DNA of 64,000 bases, taken from CALVGQ01 sp031551965. Lineage in GTDB: Bacteria > Bacillota_I > Bacilli_A > Erysipelotrichales > Erysipelotrichaceae. Below are positions 52,411 through 61,172 of the stretch, in pieces (positions within the stretch are counted from its first letter, which is position 1; each line of letters opens with the position of its first letter). The stretch is taken from contig JAVBMW010000009.1 of assembly GCA_031551965.1 (NCBI GenBank), positions 124,001 to 188,000 on the forward strand. Direction: 5' to 3'. Under the pieces are notes generated by a model. The model did no database searches. It was not told the DNA's origin and saw only the letters and a list, made by a program, of their open reading frames with translations. Position numbers and translations under genes: made by a program.

Positions 52411-54726
52411 TTAATCCCTCAAAGCTTCTTTTAGAACCTGATCCATTGTTTCAACAGGGACAAAGCGAATTGAACTCTTTACTGTTTCAGGAAGGTCGTC
52501 CAAATCCTTTACATTGTTTTTAGGGATAACAACCGTTGTAATACCACAACGATGAGCTGCCATTGATTTTTCACGAAGTCCACCAATTGGTAATACGTTT
52601 CCACGAAGAGTGACTTCTCCTGTCATTGCAAGATCAGCACTTACTGGTTTGTTTGTAAGGACAGAAACTAAAGCGGTAGTCAGTGTAACTCCAGCGCTTG
52701 GACCATCTTTTGGTACAGCACCTTCTGGTACGTGGATATGAATGTCATGGTTTTCAAAGAATTTTGAATCAATGTTGTAAAGCGCTGCATTACTCTTAAC
52801 ATAGTCAAGGGCGATCGAAGTACTTTCTTTCATAACATCACCCAATTGCCCAGTAACGATCAATTGACCTTTTCCATCAAAGGTAGTTACTTCAACTGGC
52901 AAAACGTCTCCACCGAAGGAAGTATACGCAAGACCTGTAACCACTCCAACTTGATTCTTATCTTCTTTTTTACCGTATTCGAATTTTTCTTTACCGATCC
53001 ATTCAACGATCATTTCTTTAGTCACTACAACTTCTGTCTTGTTTTCTTTTAATACTGCAAGAACAGTTTTACGACATAGTGCCGCAATGAGACGTTCTAA
53101 TTGACGAACTCCAGCTTCACGAGTATAAAAACGAATTAGATAAAGGATCATTTCATCAGCTAATGTAAATTGACCATCCTTTAATCCATTTTCTTTCATT
53201 TGCTTAGTAATTAAATGACGTCTAGCGATTTCCATTTTTTCAAGCTCAGTATAAGAAGGTAAATTAATAATCTCTAAACGATCACGCAATGCTTCAGGAA
53301 TGTTTTCCAAGTAGTTTGCGGTCGCAATAAACATTACTTTTGATAGATCATAAGGTTCTTCTAAATAGTGATCTGAGAACTGACTGTTTTGTTCAGGGTC
53401 AAGCACCTCAAGCATAGCACTAGCTGGATCTCCTTTGTAGTCAGAAGCCATTTTATCAATTTCATCTATTAAAAACACTGGATTGATAACCCCTGCTTTT
53501 TTCATTCCTTGAATAAAACGACCAGGCATACTTCCTAAATAAGTTCTACGATGCCCTCTGATTTCAGATTCATCATGAACTCCTCCTAATGATACTTTTA
53601 CAAAACGACGATCTAAAGCACGTGCAATAGAGTTCGCAAGTGAGGTTTTTCCTACTCCTGGAGGACCGACTAAACATAAGATCGGTGAATTTAAAGATTG
53701 GGTCATTTGTTTAACAGCCAAATACTCTAAAATTCTTTCTTTCACTTTTTCAAGTCCAAAATGATCATCATCCAAACGCTTTTGAACTAGATCAAGGTCT
53801 TCATTGTCTGTCGATTCTTGCCACCAAGGTGTTTTCAATAACCAGTCAATATAAGTACGCACTACGCCAGATTCTCCGGCAGCAGCAGGAAGCATTTCAA
53901 ATCGTGCTAATTCTTCCAATGCTTTTTCCTTAACATTTTTTGGATAAGGGTTTTCTTCGATCATTTTACGGATCAAATCACTATCATCAGTAGCACTGGA
54001 GACATCCCCAAGCTCTTCTTTGATCGCTCTTAATTTTTCACGTAAATAATAATCCTTTTGATTATCTTCCATACGATCTTTGACTTTATCATTGATTTGA
54101 TTATCAATTAAAGACATTTGTCTTTCTCTTTCAATCAAGGCAAGTACTTTGATCAATCGTTCATTGATAGCACAAGTTTCCAAAAAATCTTGTTTGGTTT
54201 CAAAAGAAGAAGGAAAGTACTGACAGAATTGGTCAGCAAGAGCTCCTGCAGTCATTCCTTTAGTAAGTTGTGTTATCACTTCAGCAGGGAATGTTTTAAC
54301 TACATTGGAGATTAAACTAAACTCATCATTAATTTTTCTGACAAGTGCTGCTTCTTCAACACTGTTTTCGACGATATCTTCCTCAGGTTTGACCGTAGCA
54401 AAAAACATTGGATCAGTATTTAAATACTCTACCAAACTCGCTCTTTTGATACCACGGAATGTTACACGATAAAATCCATCTTTTTTACGGATATGTTTGA
54501 TACTACATAATGTCCCAAACGTATAAAAATCACTATAAGTTGGTTCTTCAACCATAATATCCTTTTGACTTGTCAGCCAGCAATAACCATCAAATTCTTC
54601 CTCAGCTTTGTCTACTGCATTGATGCTTTTAGTACGGCCAACTTCAATCATAATATCTTGGCCAGGAAACACTACGATACCTCGTGTTCCTACTACTGGC
54701 AAGTTACAATTTAAACTTAAGTCCAT
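52411..54726 (-). CDS. lon: ATP-dependent protease Lon
   Basis: 771 residues. Degrades misfolded and regulatory proteins. N-terminal LAN domain (about 1-200), coiled coil, AAA+ module with Walker A VGPPGVGKTSLA near 350 and Walker B PVFLIDEIDKM near 415, and a C-terminal protease domain whose catalytic Ser lies in PKDGPSAGVTLTTAL near 672 with the Lys 43 residues later (LPIGGLREKSMAA). Downstream of tig, which has its own terminator; lon and engB follow. No CIRCE element is seen in front of lon itself. Confidence 0.97.
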   Translation of the reverse strand: MDLSLNCNLPVVGTRGIVVFPGQDIMIEVGRTKSINAVDKAEEEFDGYCWLTSQKDIMVEEPTYSDFYTFGTLCSIKHIRKKDGFYRVTFRGIKRASLVEYLNTDPMFFATVKPEEDIVENSVEEAALVRKINDEFSLISNVVKTFPAEVITQLTKGMTAGALADQFCQYFPSSFETKQDFLETCAINERLIKVLALIERERQMSLIDNQINDKVKDRMEDNQKDYYLREKLRAIKEELGDVSSATDDSDLIRKMIEENPYPKNVKEKALEELARFEMLPAAAGESGVVRTYIDWLLKTPWWQESTDNEDLDLVQKRLDDDHFGLEKVKERILEYLAVKQMTQSLNSPILCLVGPPGVGKTSLANSIARALDRRFVKVSLGGVHDESEIRGHRRTYLGSMPGRFIQGMKKAGVINPVFLIDEIDKMASDYKGDPASAMLEVLDPEQNSQFSDHYLEEPYDLSKVMFIATANYLENIPEALRDRLEIINLPSYTELEKMEIARRHLITKQMKENGLKDGQFTLADEMILYLIRFYTREAGVRQLERLIAALCRKTVLAVLKENKTEVVVTKEMIVEWIGKEKFEYGKKEDKNQVGVVTGLAYTSFGGDVLPVEVTTFDGKGQLIVTGQLGDVMKESTSIALDYVKSNAALYNIDSKFFENHDIHIHVPEGAVPKDGPSAGVTLTTALVSVLTNKPVSADLAMTGEVTLRGNVLPIGGLREKSMAAHRCGITTVVIPKNNVKDLDDLPETVKSSIRFVPVETMDQVLKEALRD

Positions 54727-54754
54727 TTTTTATTCCTCCATTTCTATAAAGGTC

Positions 54755-54775
54755 AAAAAAGACGCGAAGCGTCTT
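54755..54775 (-). terminator. tig terminator
   Basis: Perfect AAGACGC/GCGTCTT stem with a 3-base loop and T-run on the minus strand; overlaps the tig stop codon. Confidence 0.9.
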
Positions 54776-56042
54776 ACTTTGATGAGTCTTTTACAATATC
54801 TACTGCTTTTCTAAGTCTTAGATCATAGTGGATATTGTCAGATGAAATAAGTTCTTTAACTTTACTTACTTCCATACTGTATGCTTCAGCAATTTCATTG
54901 TATTCTTTTTCAATTTCTTCAGCTGTTGGATCACATTTTTCCTCAGTAGCTACCGCTTCAAGTACTAAACGAGATTTAACGCGAGTTGTTGCATCACCAT
55001 GGAATTGTTCTTTAAGTCCATCAATAGTTTGACCTGTAATTTGCATAAATTGGTCTAGACTGAATCCTTGACGTTGCATACGACTTGCATATTCTTGAAT
55101 CATTTGTTCAACTTCTTGTTCAACCATGACTTCAGGAATAGCTACAGTTGCATTATCCATAACTTGTTGCATTAATTTATCCAATGCAGCATTTTCAGCT
55201 TCAACTTTTTTATTACTATTTAATTGTTCAGTAATATGAGCTTTTAACTGTTCTAAAGTATCCACATTTTCAATGTTTGCATCTTTAGCAAGTTCATCAT
55301 CAAGCTCAGGTAACTGACGAGTTTTAATTTCATTTACTTTTACTTTAAATACTACTGGAGCTCCAGCAAGTTCTACAGCTTGATAGTTTTCAGGGAAAGT
55401 AACATTGATATCTTTTTCTTCATTTACTTTCATTCCAACAACTTGTTCCTCAAAACCTGGAATAAAGCTTCCTGATCCAATTTCAAGTGGATAGTTTTCA
55501 CCTTTTCCACCTTCAAAGGCAACTTCATCTTTGAAACCTTCAAAATCGATTACAGCAGTATCACCATTTACAACTTCACCTTCTTTAACTACAAGTTCAG
55601 CAAAGTTATCTTGGATTTTAGTAAGTTCTGCATTTACTTCTTCCTCAGTAGCTACTTCTGCATTAACTTCATAGTTCAACCCTTTGTATTCTCCTAGAGC
55701 TACTACAGGTTTAACAGTACATGTGAATGTATAAGAAACTTTTTCTGCATTGATTTCATCGATTCCAAGTTCTGGACGAGCGATCAACCAAAGATTATGC
55801 TCTTCAATTCCTTCTTCTAAAACTTTTTGAGCTTCGCTTTCAGCAGCTTCCATCCAAACATTTTGTTCAGAAATTTGTTTTTCAATTAATTTCTTAGGGG
55901 CTTTCCCTTTTCTGAAACCTTCGATTTCTACATTAGCAGCTAATTTATCAAAAGCTTTAACTTTAGCGTTTTCCCATCTTGTTCCATCAACAACAGCTTT
56001 TAATTCTCCTGTTGAATTTTCTTTCATTGTCCAAATTGACAT
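54774..56042 (-). CDS. tig: Trigger factor
   Basis: 422 residues from ATG 56042, with AGGAGG nine bases upstream; an extra nine in-frame codons upstream lie before that site. Ribosome-bound chaperone and prolyl isomerase. The ribosome-docking loop is GFRKGKAPKKLIEKQ (family GFRxGKxP) near 45-55, the FKBP-like domain spans about 150-245 (GDTAVIDFEGFKDEVAFEGG), and the rest is the helical cradle. The transcript begins among two CIRCE-like boxes, so heat-shock control is predicted. Confidence 0.96.
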   Translation of the reverse strand: MSIWTMKENSTGELKAVVDGTRWENAKVKAFDKLAANVEIEGFRKGKAPKKLIEKQISEQNVWMEAAESEAQKVLEEGIEEHNLWLIARPELGIDEINAEKVSYTFTCTVKPVVALGEYKGLNYEVNAEVATEEEVNAELTKIQDNFAELVVKEGEVVNGDTAVIDFEGFKDEVAFEGGKGENYPLEIGSGSFIPGFEEQVVGMKVNEEKDINVTFPENYQAVELAGAPVVFKVKVNEIKTRQLPELDDELAKDANIENVDTLEQLKAHITEQLNSNKKVEAENAALDKLMQQVMDNATVAIPEVMVEQEVEQMIQEYASRMQRQGFSLDQFMQITGQTIDGLKEQFHGDATTRVKSRLVLEAVATEEKCDPTAEEIEKEYNEIAEAYSMEVSKVKELISSDNIHYDLRLRKAVDIVKDSSK

Positions 56043-56140
56043 GTGATTTTTCCTCCTAATATCAGCCATACCATTATATCAAATATCTTTCAAATATCAA
56101 TTAATATTCAATTAGTAGTTACTGATTATTCCTTTCGATT

Positions 56141-56167
56141 TTAGCACTCATGCTTTTCATCTGCTAA
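56141..56167. promoter_or_regulatory. CIRCE-like operator 1 upstream of tig
   Basis: TTAGCACTC (56141-56149), exactly nine bases, then ATCTGCTAA (56159-56167). The left arm is a perfect CIRCE arm and the right arm matches GAGTGCTAA at 6 of 9. It lies across the predicted transcription start. HrcA binding is inferred. Confidence 0.7.
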
Positions 56168-56168
56168 A

Positions 56169-56197
56169 AGTATATGCTAATTTCTTAGCACTGTCAA
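56169..56197 (-). promoter_or_regulatory. tig promoter, sigma-A type
   Basis: On the minus strand TTGACA (56192-56197), a 17-base spacer and TATACT (56169-56174): an almost perfect sigma-A promoter. The -35 box lies inside CIRCE-like box 2, and the -10 box abuts box 1. Confidence 0.85.
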
Positions 56198-56211
56198 CAG
56201 TATTGTGCTAA
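56185..56211. promoter_or_regulatory. CIRCE-like operator 2 upstream of tig
   Basis: TTAGCACTG (56185-56193), nine bases, TTGTGCTAA (56203-56211): 8 of 9 and 7 of 9 matches to the CIRCE arms. It covers the tig -35 box. Box starts are 44 bases apart, about four helical turns. Confidence 0.7.
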
Positions 56212-56221
56212 ACTTTCAAAT

Positions 56222-56944
56222 TTAACCTTCGATTTTCTTCAAGTTCATCAATGGCACATTACTTAATCCAGTTTTCTCTAGTAATGATTCAAATATCGAA
56301 TCATCATCAAAATAAGAACCAACTTCTTTAACAATACTTAAAGCTAAATGCAAAGCATCATCTTCTTCATAAGCTTGAGGTAAGATCAGATAACATTGCT
56401 GGATCAAACATTGATGACAAAGATTTAGAAATGAAGGATCTTCATTTTCATACCATTCGCACAAATATTTAAACGCTGAATTATATCCATCTGTTTCAGC
56501 AGGTTTTTCAGCATACCTTGGAATAAAGGTAATTGTTTGTCCATCACGCTCAACGGTAACCTCATCTGAAATCATCTGATCGATCAATGTCTCTATCAAC
56601 AATGATTGAAGATTAAGATGTGGATTACCATCAAAAAAATGTTGTATCGCTCCCATAAAAGGTCGCGCATGATAATGATTCAAAGCTTCAACAGCTTGCA
56701 GTTGCATACTTGGATCACCCATCAAATACTCTTCAATGTCTTCTTGGGACAATAACTTCAAACTACTTGTCTTCTTAGAACGCACATCCTTTTCAAGTTC
56801 ATGAAGCAACTTTTCAACATCAGCAGGAATATAGGGCATATCCAATTCATTCTTAATTAATCGCGTCGCTTGATCGAGTTGATTATCATTAATCATTTCA
56901 GTTATCTTATTTAATATTTCTTCATAGTAATTAGTTTCCATCAT
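56222..56944 (-). CDS. Helical-repeat protein, DUF3196-like
   Basis: 240 residues, likely all-alpha with no membrane segment. The N-terminus (YYEEILNKITEMINDNQLDQATRLIKNELDMPYIP) looks like a tetratricopeptide-type hairpin, and LLSQEDIEEYLMGDPSMQLQAVEAL like a HEAT-like repeat. This is the pattern of DUF3196 proteins known from Mollicutes and Erysipelotrichia, and it supports the lineage call. It ends 11 bases before the CIRCE boxes of tig. Function unknown; the family name is tentative. Confidence 0.65.
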   Translation of the reverse strand: MMETNYYEEILNKITEMINDNQLDQATRLIKNELDMPYIPADVEKLLHELEKDVRSKKTSSLKLLSQEDIEEYLMGDPSMQLQAVEALNHYHARPFMGAIQHFFDGNPHLNLQSLLIETLIDQMISDEVTVERDGQTITFIPRYAEKPAETDGYNSAFKYLCEWYENEDPSFLNLCHQCLIQQCYLILPQAYEEDDALHLALSIVKEVGSYFDDDSIFESLLEKTGLSNVPLMNLKKIEG

Positions 56945-57036
56945 AATCCTCTTTTTATACTTCTTTAATACATCGAATTATATCATATCCAAAATTAACT
57001 GGCACTAAATTTACACGGTCTTATCCACTCCCGAGT

Positions 57037-57157
57037 TTAGAAGCTAATATAGCACATGAATACTGAATAAATCTTTAAACATTGAGCTATTTCAAATGTT
57101 TTTTTGTCAATATTTAATGAAGCAATCATTTTTACCGTTTCTTCTTGTTATTGCCAT
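57037..57157 (-). pseudogene. Short frameshifted gene relic
   Basis: ATG 57157 follows a strong AGGAGG site and a TATAAT box, but its frame ends after 16 codons. A second frame (57037-57129) then continues with MIASLNIDKKTFEIAQCLKIYS, which looks like a real helical peptide. A one-base shift would join the two. I take it as the remnant of a small gene. Family not recognised. Confidence 0.35.
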
Positions 57158-57205
57158 ATGCTTTTCCTCCTATACTAACCACCTTTATTATACCATTTTT
57201 GGCAT

Positions 57206-57228
57206 TAAAAAAGGCAGATAGTTTGCCT
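57206..57228 (-). terminator. Weak terminator-like hairpin
   Basis: AGGCA/TGCCT stem (57224-57228 with 57212-57216) and T-run on the minus strand. Short stem, so low confidence. Confidence 0.4.
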
Positions 57229-57284
57229 CAAATGGTGTATAGAAGTCTGTTATCTGTCTCATTTAGTTTATCACTTTCTCCGCA

Positions 57285-57321
57285 AAATAAAAAGACTGTC
57301 GATTTTCTTTGTCAACAGCCT
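57285..57321 (-). terminator. Terminator of the bacteriocin ABC unit
   Basis: On the minus strand AGGCTGTTGA (57312-57321) pairs with TCGACAGTCT (57293-57302), two G-T pairs, then TTTTTATTTT. It comes 45 bases after the stop of the small membrane-protein fragment. Confidence 0.75.
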
Positions 57322-57364
57322 GACAAGATTTCAAATATCCTGTCTAGATTCTATTTGTAATATT

Positions 57365-57568
57365 TTATTTAATTTTCTTATCAAGAACATAGGCAAGCAC
57401 AAATAATGCTCCCCATATTAAAAACATAGGATGAACGTAAGCAGCTATTGTATGTTGAACAATGTTTACTGACCAATTAACAAGATAACCATGTAATAAG
57501 AATGCTGCCAAAGGAAACATGAGAAATGCAAAGCTTACATCTAATAAGTAGATAATATATATTTTAGC
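57365..57568 (-). pseudogene. Membrane-protein fragment without a start
   Basis: An open frame of 67 codons reads leftward from just after the ABC ATPase gene to a stop at 57365. It encodes two clear membrane segments (YIIYLLDVSFAFLMFPLAAF and MFLIWGALFVLAYVL) and a basic tail DKKIK. No ATG, GTG or TTG with a ribosome site is present at the front; the first Met is 18 codons in. It is most simply the 3' end of a gene that lost its start, perhaps an immunity or transporter partner in the bacteriocin unit. A non-standard start cannot be excluded. Confidence 0.5.
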
Positions 57569-57591
57569 CTATTAAACTACGAATTATTGCA

Positions 57592-58221
57592 TTATAATTC
57601 AATTTTATTATCACACAATTCTTTTAACTCATTGTCATGTGTCACAATAATTATTGTCTTTCCTTGATCCTTTAACTTGCAAAGAAGTGAGAAAACCTCC
57701 ATCTTATTTTGTTCATCTAAACTTCCAGTAGGCTCATCTGCTAAGATAAGTTGACAAGGCTTGATTAATAAACGAGCTACAGCAATTCTTTGTTGCTCAC
57801 CACCAGAGCATTCAGATATCTTCTTTTTTTCAAACCCTGCTAATCCTACTTTTTCTAAAGCTTCTGCTATTTTTAAATCTGCATCTTTAATTTTATGCTC
57901 TTCAATAGCAATTTTCATATTATATGCAACAGTCTTATCGTCAACTAATGCGAAATTTTGAAACAAGTATCCAATATGATTTCTTAACATTTTCTTAGCT
58001 TGTCTACTTCCAGGTTTAATATTAACTTGATCAAACAAGATTAACGAACCCTCTTGGAAAGAGTCTAGTAAACCTATCAAATTTAATAGCGTACTTTTAC
58101 CACAACCAGATTTACCTGTAATTGAAGTAATTTTCCCATCTTGAAACTCGTAACTAAAATCACGAATCACTTGATGTTCACCATAGGATTTTTTTATATT
58201 TTTACATACACACAGGCTCAT
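57592..58221 (-). CDS. Bacteriocin-locus ABC transporter ATPase
   Basis: 209 residues, MacB/LolD-like. Walker A ITGKSGCGKSTLLN near 35, Q-loop LFQNFALVDD near 90, signature CSGGEQQRIAVAR near 140 and Walker B LILADEPTGSLDE near 160, then the switch His in IVTHDNE. The start overlaps the stop of the DUF1430-type gene by 4 bases (ATGA), so the two proteins are made together and probably form one exporter or immunity pump. Confidence 0.92.
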   Translation of the reverse strand: MSLCVCKNIKKSYGEHQVIRDFSYEFQDGKITSITGKSGCGKSTLLNLIGLLDSFQEGSLILFDQVNIKPGSRQAKKMLRNHIGYLFQNFALVDDKTVAYNMKIAIEEHKIKDADLKIAEALEKVGLAGFEKKKISECSGGEQQRIAVARLLIKPCQLILADEPTGSLDEQNKMEVFSLLCKLKDQGKTIIIVTHDNELKELCDNKIEL

Positions 58222-60269
58222 ATGTCTTCTCCTTTTAAATTTATATTAAAATCATTTCTTTTTATCATTATAAATATTGTTCCAAAATAAATAATTAATA
58301 TCGTAAAAAATATAGAACAAGATACATCTTGTAACAGTGGTCGATTATAAAACAATAAAATAGTTACCGGAATAAGAATTATAATAAATTGAGCAATCAA
58401 ATTTTTATGCACTTGATAAAATCCTTGACCATGCAGATTACGAATCGCTATTTCCTTTTGATTAATTTTTAGATAAAATTCGGTAAATTGATACACCAAT
58501 AAACATGTAACAGCTAAATATTTAACGATTTCTAAAGCAAGAGACATTATATATGGTTTATAGGCTTCGATTCTACTCATTGAAGCCTCCTTAACACTTC
58601 TAGTTATAATTGTAATGTTTAACCCAAAATCTTTAGCAAGCTTATTTAATTCACTTTCAGAATATAATGTGAAGTTATAGTTATCTGGAAGATTAACTAT
58701 CATATTGCTTTGTTCAGTTTCAACGATTAAAACTGATTCCTTAGTACAATTTCGATATTTCAATAAAGAAACAAAGTCAGTGGTGATAACGGAAAATGAT
58801 TGAGATTCAACAAAATCTGTTCCATTGACATATCCCATTTTTAAATACATTTTTTGAGTATTTAACACCTTAACAGAACTTGGAAATATTATCGTTGTTT
58901 TATTATCATCTAAAATTTCAATTTGATTTCCAGTTGAATCTTTTATAAAAAAGTTATTATAATAATTCAAATTTACAGTGTACACCGGAATATATTTATT
59001 AGTAGAATATATCAAGATATTCTCAACACCATCTTCTTTTTTTTTAAGGCTGAATGAATAGCGAGGTATTTGCAACATTCCGTTATTATCCAAATACTTT
59101 CGAAAATTAACTAGATTTTCATTATCGATTTTTTCATTTTGATAAATCTGATAAAATAAGTTATAATCCTTAAATTCACTTACGAAATATTTATGAATTT
59201 TTATCTCGTGCAATCCATCAAAAATTAACTTAACATTATTAAATTGACCATTTATAAATAGCATTACAAATAATGTTAGTATTGTTAAATTAATATTGAG
59301 CAAAACATTTAGTTTTTTATTTTCGTTTCCAATAAACGATAATTTACTTGCAAACAATATTAACGATCCATATCCAACTAATAAGGCTAAATTAAATACA
59401 ACCCAAGTATAGCTCATATATTTGTAAAAACTATAAGAATATTGATTAATAGGAAGTTGATATAAAACCGCAAGACAAAAAATGCTAAACAAATAAAGCA
59501 AAGATGAATTTATCAACATTTTTAAACTAATGGAATTAACTATAGTGAACGTTTTTTGACCAAATATATTCCTTGTTTTTATTTCTTTTTCTCTATGAAT
59601 AAAATCAGCAAACATTGTAATTGTTACCATAATGCTTATCATAATAAAGTAAGTCATTTGATAAGGTGAACGGTCAGAAATATCTACTGGAGTTTGAGAC
59701 CAATTTTCATTAATTGATATCTGACTTCCATACATATCTTTCATACTTTTTTTAAAAGCGTCATAAGTTTCTTTTGATTTCGAAAAAAACAAATACTCAT
59801 TTATTGCTTCTTCATCTTTTATAATTTGATTAAAAGGCTTTATCATAATGTTTTCATTTTTAAACATAAAAACGATTCCATCAGCATCTATATTTTTTTG
59901 AAGGGTATAGTATCCACCTTCATATAAATCATAAAAATCAATAGAATCACTTTTTATTATAGCTAGTTTTTCATCAAGCTCTTGTTGATTTATAGCTACA
60001 TATTTGATTTCAGTTTCTGCAACTTCAACAAGATTTCCATAAATAAGTATAGCATCATATTTTTTAGCTAACGTTATACTAGTCTTAATAAAATCATCAA
60101 CTTCATCGTGTTCTATCTTAAAGCTTATAGAAGCTGCAAATTCCTTATCGCTTACTCCAAATACTTTACTATAATATTCCCATTTATGCTCTTTAGCAAA
60201 AGATTCAAAATAAAAATCAAAACTGAAATAAGAAAAAAGCAAAATTAATATATAAAATATTTTTCTCAT
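58218..60269 (-). CDS. DUF1430-type bacteriocin-associated membrane protein
   Basis: 683 residues. One N-terminal membrane segment, a large extracytoplasmic domain (about 30-205), three or four membrane segments near 210-350, a second external domain (about 355-575) and three closing segments (585-680). This FtsX/MacB-like plan, the length near 680 and the REKEIKTRNIFGQ and QKEIAIRNLHGQG loops after the membrane segments match the integral membrane protein that accompanies lactococcin-972-type bacteriocins. Likely role: export or self-immunity with the ABC ATPase. It is preceded 125 bases upstream by the bacteriocin gene. Confidence 0.82.
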   Translation of the reverse strand: MRKIFYILILLFSYFSFDFYFESFAKEHKWEYYSKVFGVSDKEFAASISFKIEHDEVDDFIKTSITLAKKYDAILIYGNLVEVAETEIKYVAINQQELDEKLAIIKSDSIDFYDLYEGGYYTLQKNIDADGIVFMFKNENIMIKPFNQIIKDEEAINEYLFFSKSKETYDAFKKSMKDMYGSQISINENWSQTPVDISDRSPYQMTYFIMISIMVTITMFADFIHREKEIKTRNIFGQKTFTIVNSISLKMLINSSLLYLFSIFCLAVLYQLPINQYSYSFYKYMSYTWVVFNLALLVGYGSLILFASKLSFIGNENKKLNVLLNINLTILTLFVMLFINGQFNNVKLIFDGLHEIKIHKYFVSEFKDYNLFYQIYQNEKIDNENLVNFRKYLDNNGMLQIPRYSFSLKKKEDGVENILIYSTNKYIPVYTVNLNYYNNFFIKDSTGNQIEILDDNKTTIIFPSSVKVLNTQKMYLKMGYVNGTDFVESQSFSVITTDFVSLLKYRNCTKESVLIVETEQSNMIVNLPDNYNFTLYSESELNKLAKDFGLNITIITRSVKEASMSRIEAYKPYIMSLALEIVKYLAVTCLLVYQFTEFYLKINQKEIAIRNLHGQGFYQVHKNLIAQFIIILIPVTILLFYNRPLLQDVSCSIFFTILIIYFGTIFIMIKRNDFNINLKGEDI

Positions 60270-60368
60270 TGTTCAAATTCTTTTCAAGAAATAATTTCCT
60301 TGCCTTTCTAAATCAATAATTACATATTATTTTATAATAGCTAATTAATATATAAGTAACTTAACTAA

Positions 60369-60399
60369 GATAAAAGAATAGCTATGCTATTCTTTTATC
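60369..60399. terminator. Perfect 14-bp hairpin after the bacteriocin gene
   Basis: GATAAAAGAATAGC (60369-60382) and its exact complement (60386-60399) around a 3-base loop. It overlaps the bacteriocin stop codon. A long T-run is lacking, so it may act as a partial terminator or mRNA stabiliser that separates precursor from exporter expression. Confidence 0.7.
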
Positions 60400-60724
60400 T
60401 ATAAAGCGGTTGACCATATTCTATATAATAATTATGCCAGTGATTAGTTCCATCTGGATAAGATATAGCAACACCACCATATACAATCAAAGTTCTAGTG
60501 CTTGATCCATAAGAAGTAGCCCCTACGGATACTGTAACAGGATATTGTAAATCTGAATCTGGAATAAGCATTGTGTAAGCAACTGTATAACCAGGTCCAT
60601 TTGGTTCGTCATAATAAGAAACTCTCCCTCCAGGAACATACTTTGTTGCATGTTCACCAAATATTGGAGTAAAAACCATTAGCGACAACACTAGTGATAA
60701 AGCAATAATAAAATATTTTTTCAT
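60395..60724 (-). CDS. Lactococcin-972-like bacteriocin precursor
   Basis: 109 residues. Signal peptide of about 23-26 residues (MKKYFIIALSLVLSLMVFTP, cleavage near GEHA). The mature part begins with PGGRVSYYDEPNGPG, echoing the PxGGxWxYG opening of the lactococcin 972 family, continues with beta-prone Thr/Ser/Gly-rich sequence, and ends with an aromatic stretch (HWHNYYIEYG). It has no Cys, so no disulfide or lanthionine. Lactococcin 972 blocks septum formation through lipid II. The call rests on this pattern plus the neighbouring DUF1430-type and ABC genes. Confidence 0.7.
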   Translation of the reverse strand: MKKYFIIALSLVLSLMVFTPIFGEHATKYVPGGRVSYYDEPNGPGYTVAYTMLIPDSDLQYPVTVSVGATSYGSSTRTLIVYGGVAISYPDGTNHWHNYYIEYGQPLYR

Positions 60725-60859
60725 ATTATTCTCCCTTCGTTTGAAAAAGATTATTTAGAATATTACAATTATAAACTCTAGATATTTAAACTTAATAATA
60801 TCTCAATAATACATTAAACTTTTTACTGAATTTGAATCAACGTTGATATGCTGTATTTA
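60725..60859. other. Bacteriocin upstream region
   Basis: A/T-rich spacer with a TATAAT box about 50 bases ahead of the bacteriocin start and a GGGAG ribosome site. No clear -35 box, which would fit activator-dependent transcription. Confidence 0.4.
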
Positions 60860-61033
60860 CTACTCCCAAAAATCTTCTCCACCATTTGTTTCATAAGTAT
60901 GATGTTGTTCACAACTGCATTCTTCTTGAATACAATATCTTTCTTTATTGAAAGTGCAAGTGCACATCTTAGTAAACAAAGGTGCGACTACAAAAAGATA
61001 CAACAAAATAATTTGTGTTAATTTACGTATCAT
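60860..61033 (-). CDS. 57-residue Cys-rich secreted-peptide candidate
   Basis: Read directly from the sequence: ATG 61033 behind AGAGGTAGG, stop at 60860. A basic start and a hydrophobic segment (QIILLYLFVVAPLF, about 7-20) are followed by a short polar tail with five cysteines at 24, 26, 34, 39 and 41, and then HH and acidic residues. The hydrophobic part could be a signal or a single anchor. It sits between the regulator-like gene and the bacteriocin gene, in the same direction. It could be a second peptide, a signalling pre-peptide or an immunity peptide. No family recognised. Confidence 0.6.
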   Translation of the reverse strand: MIRKLTQIILLYLFVVAPLFTKMCTCTFNKERYCIQEECSCEQHHTYETNGGEDFWE

Positions 61034-61172
61034 ATCCTACCTCTTTTTTTGCTAAAGCTTTAACTAATTGTAATATAACATTTAATTGTATAAAAAGAAA
61101 TAAAATGGTTTTATACTATACCAAAAATTTAAAATATTGCATTATTTGTAAATTTTGATAAAAACGGTATAT

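Noticed and set aside
57145..57360. Plus-strand open frame of 71 codons
   Set aside because: It runs across a minus-strand terminator and ribosome site, has no ribosome site of its own and a low-complexity product.
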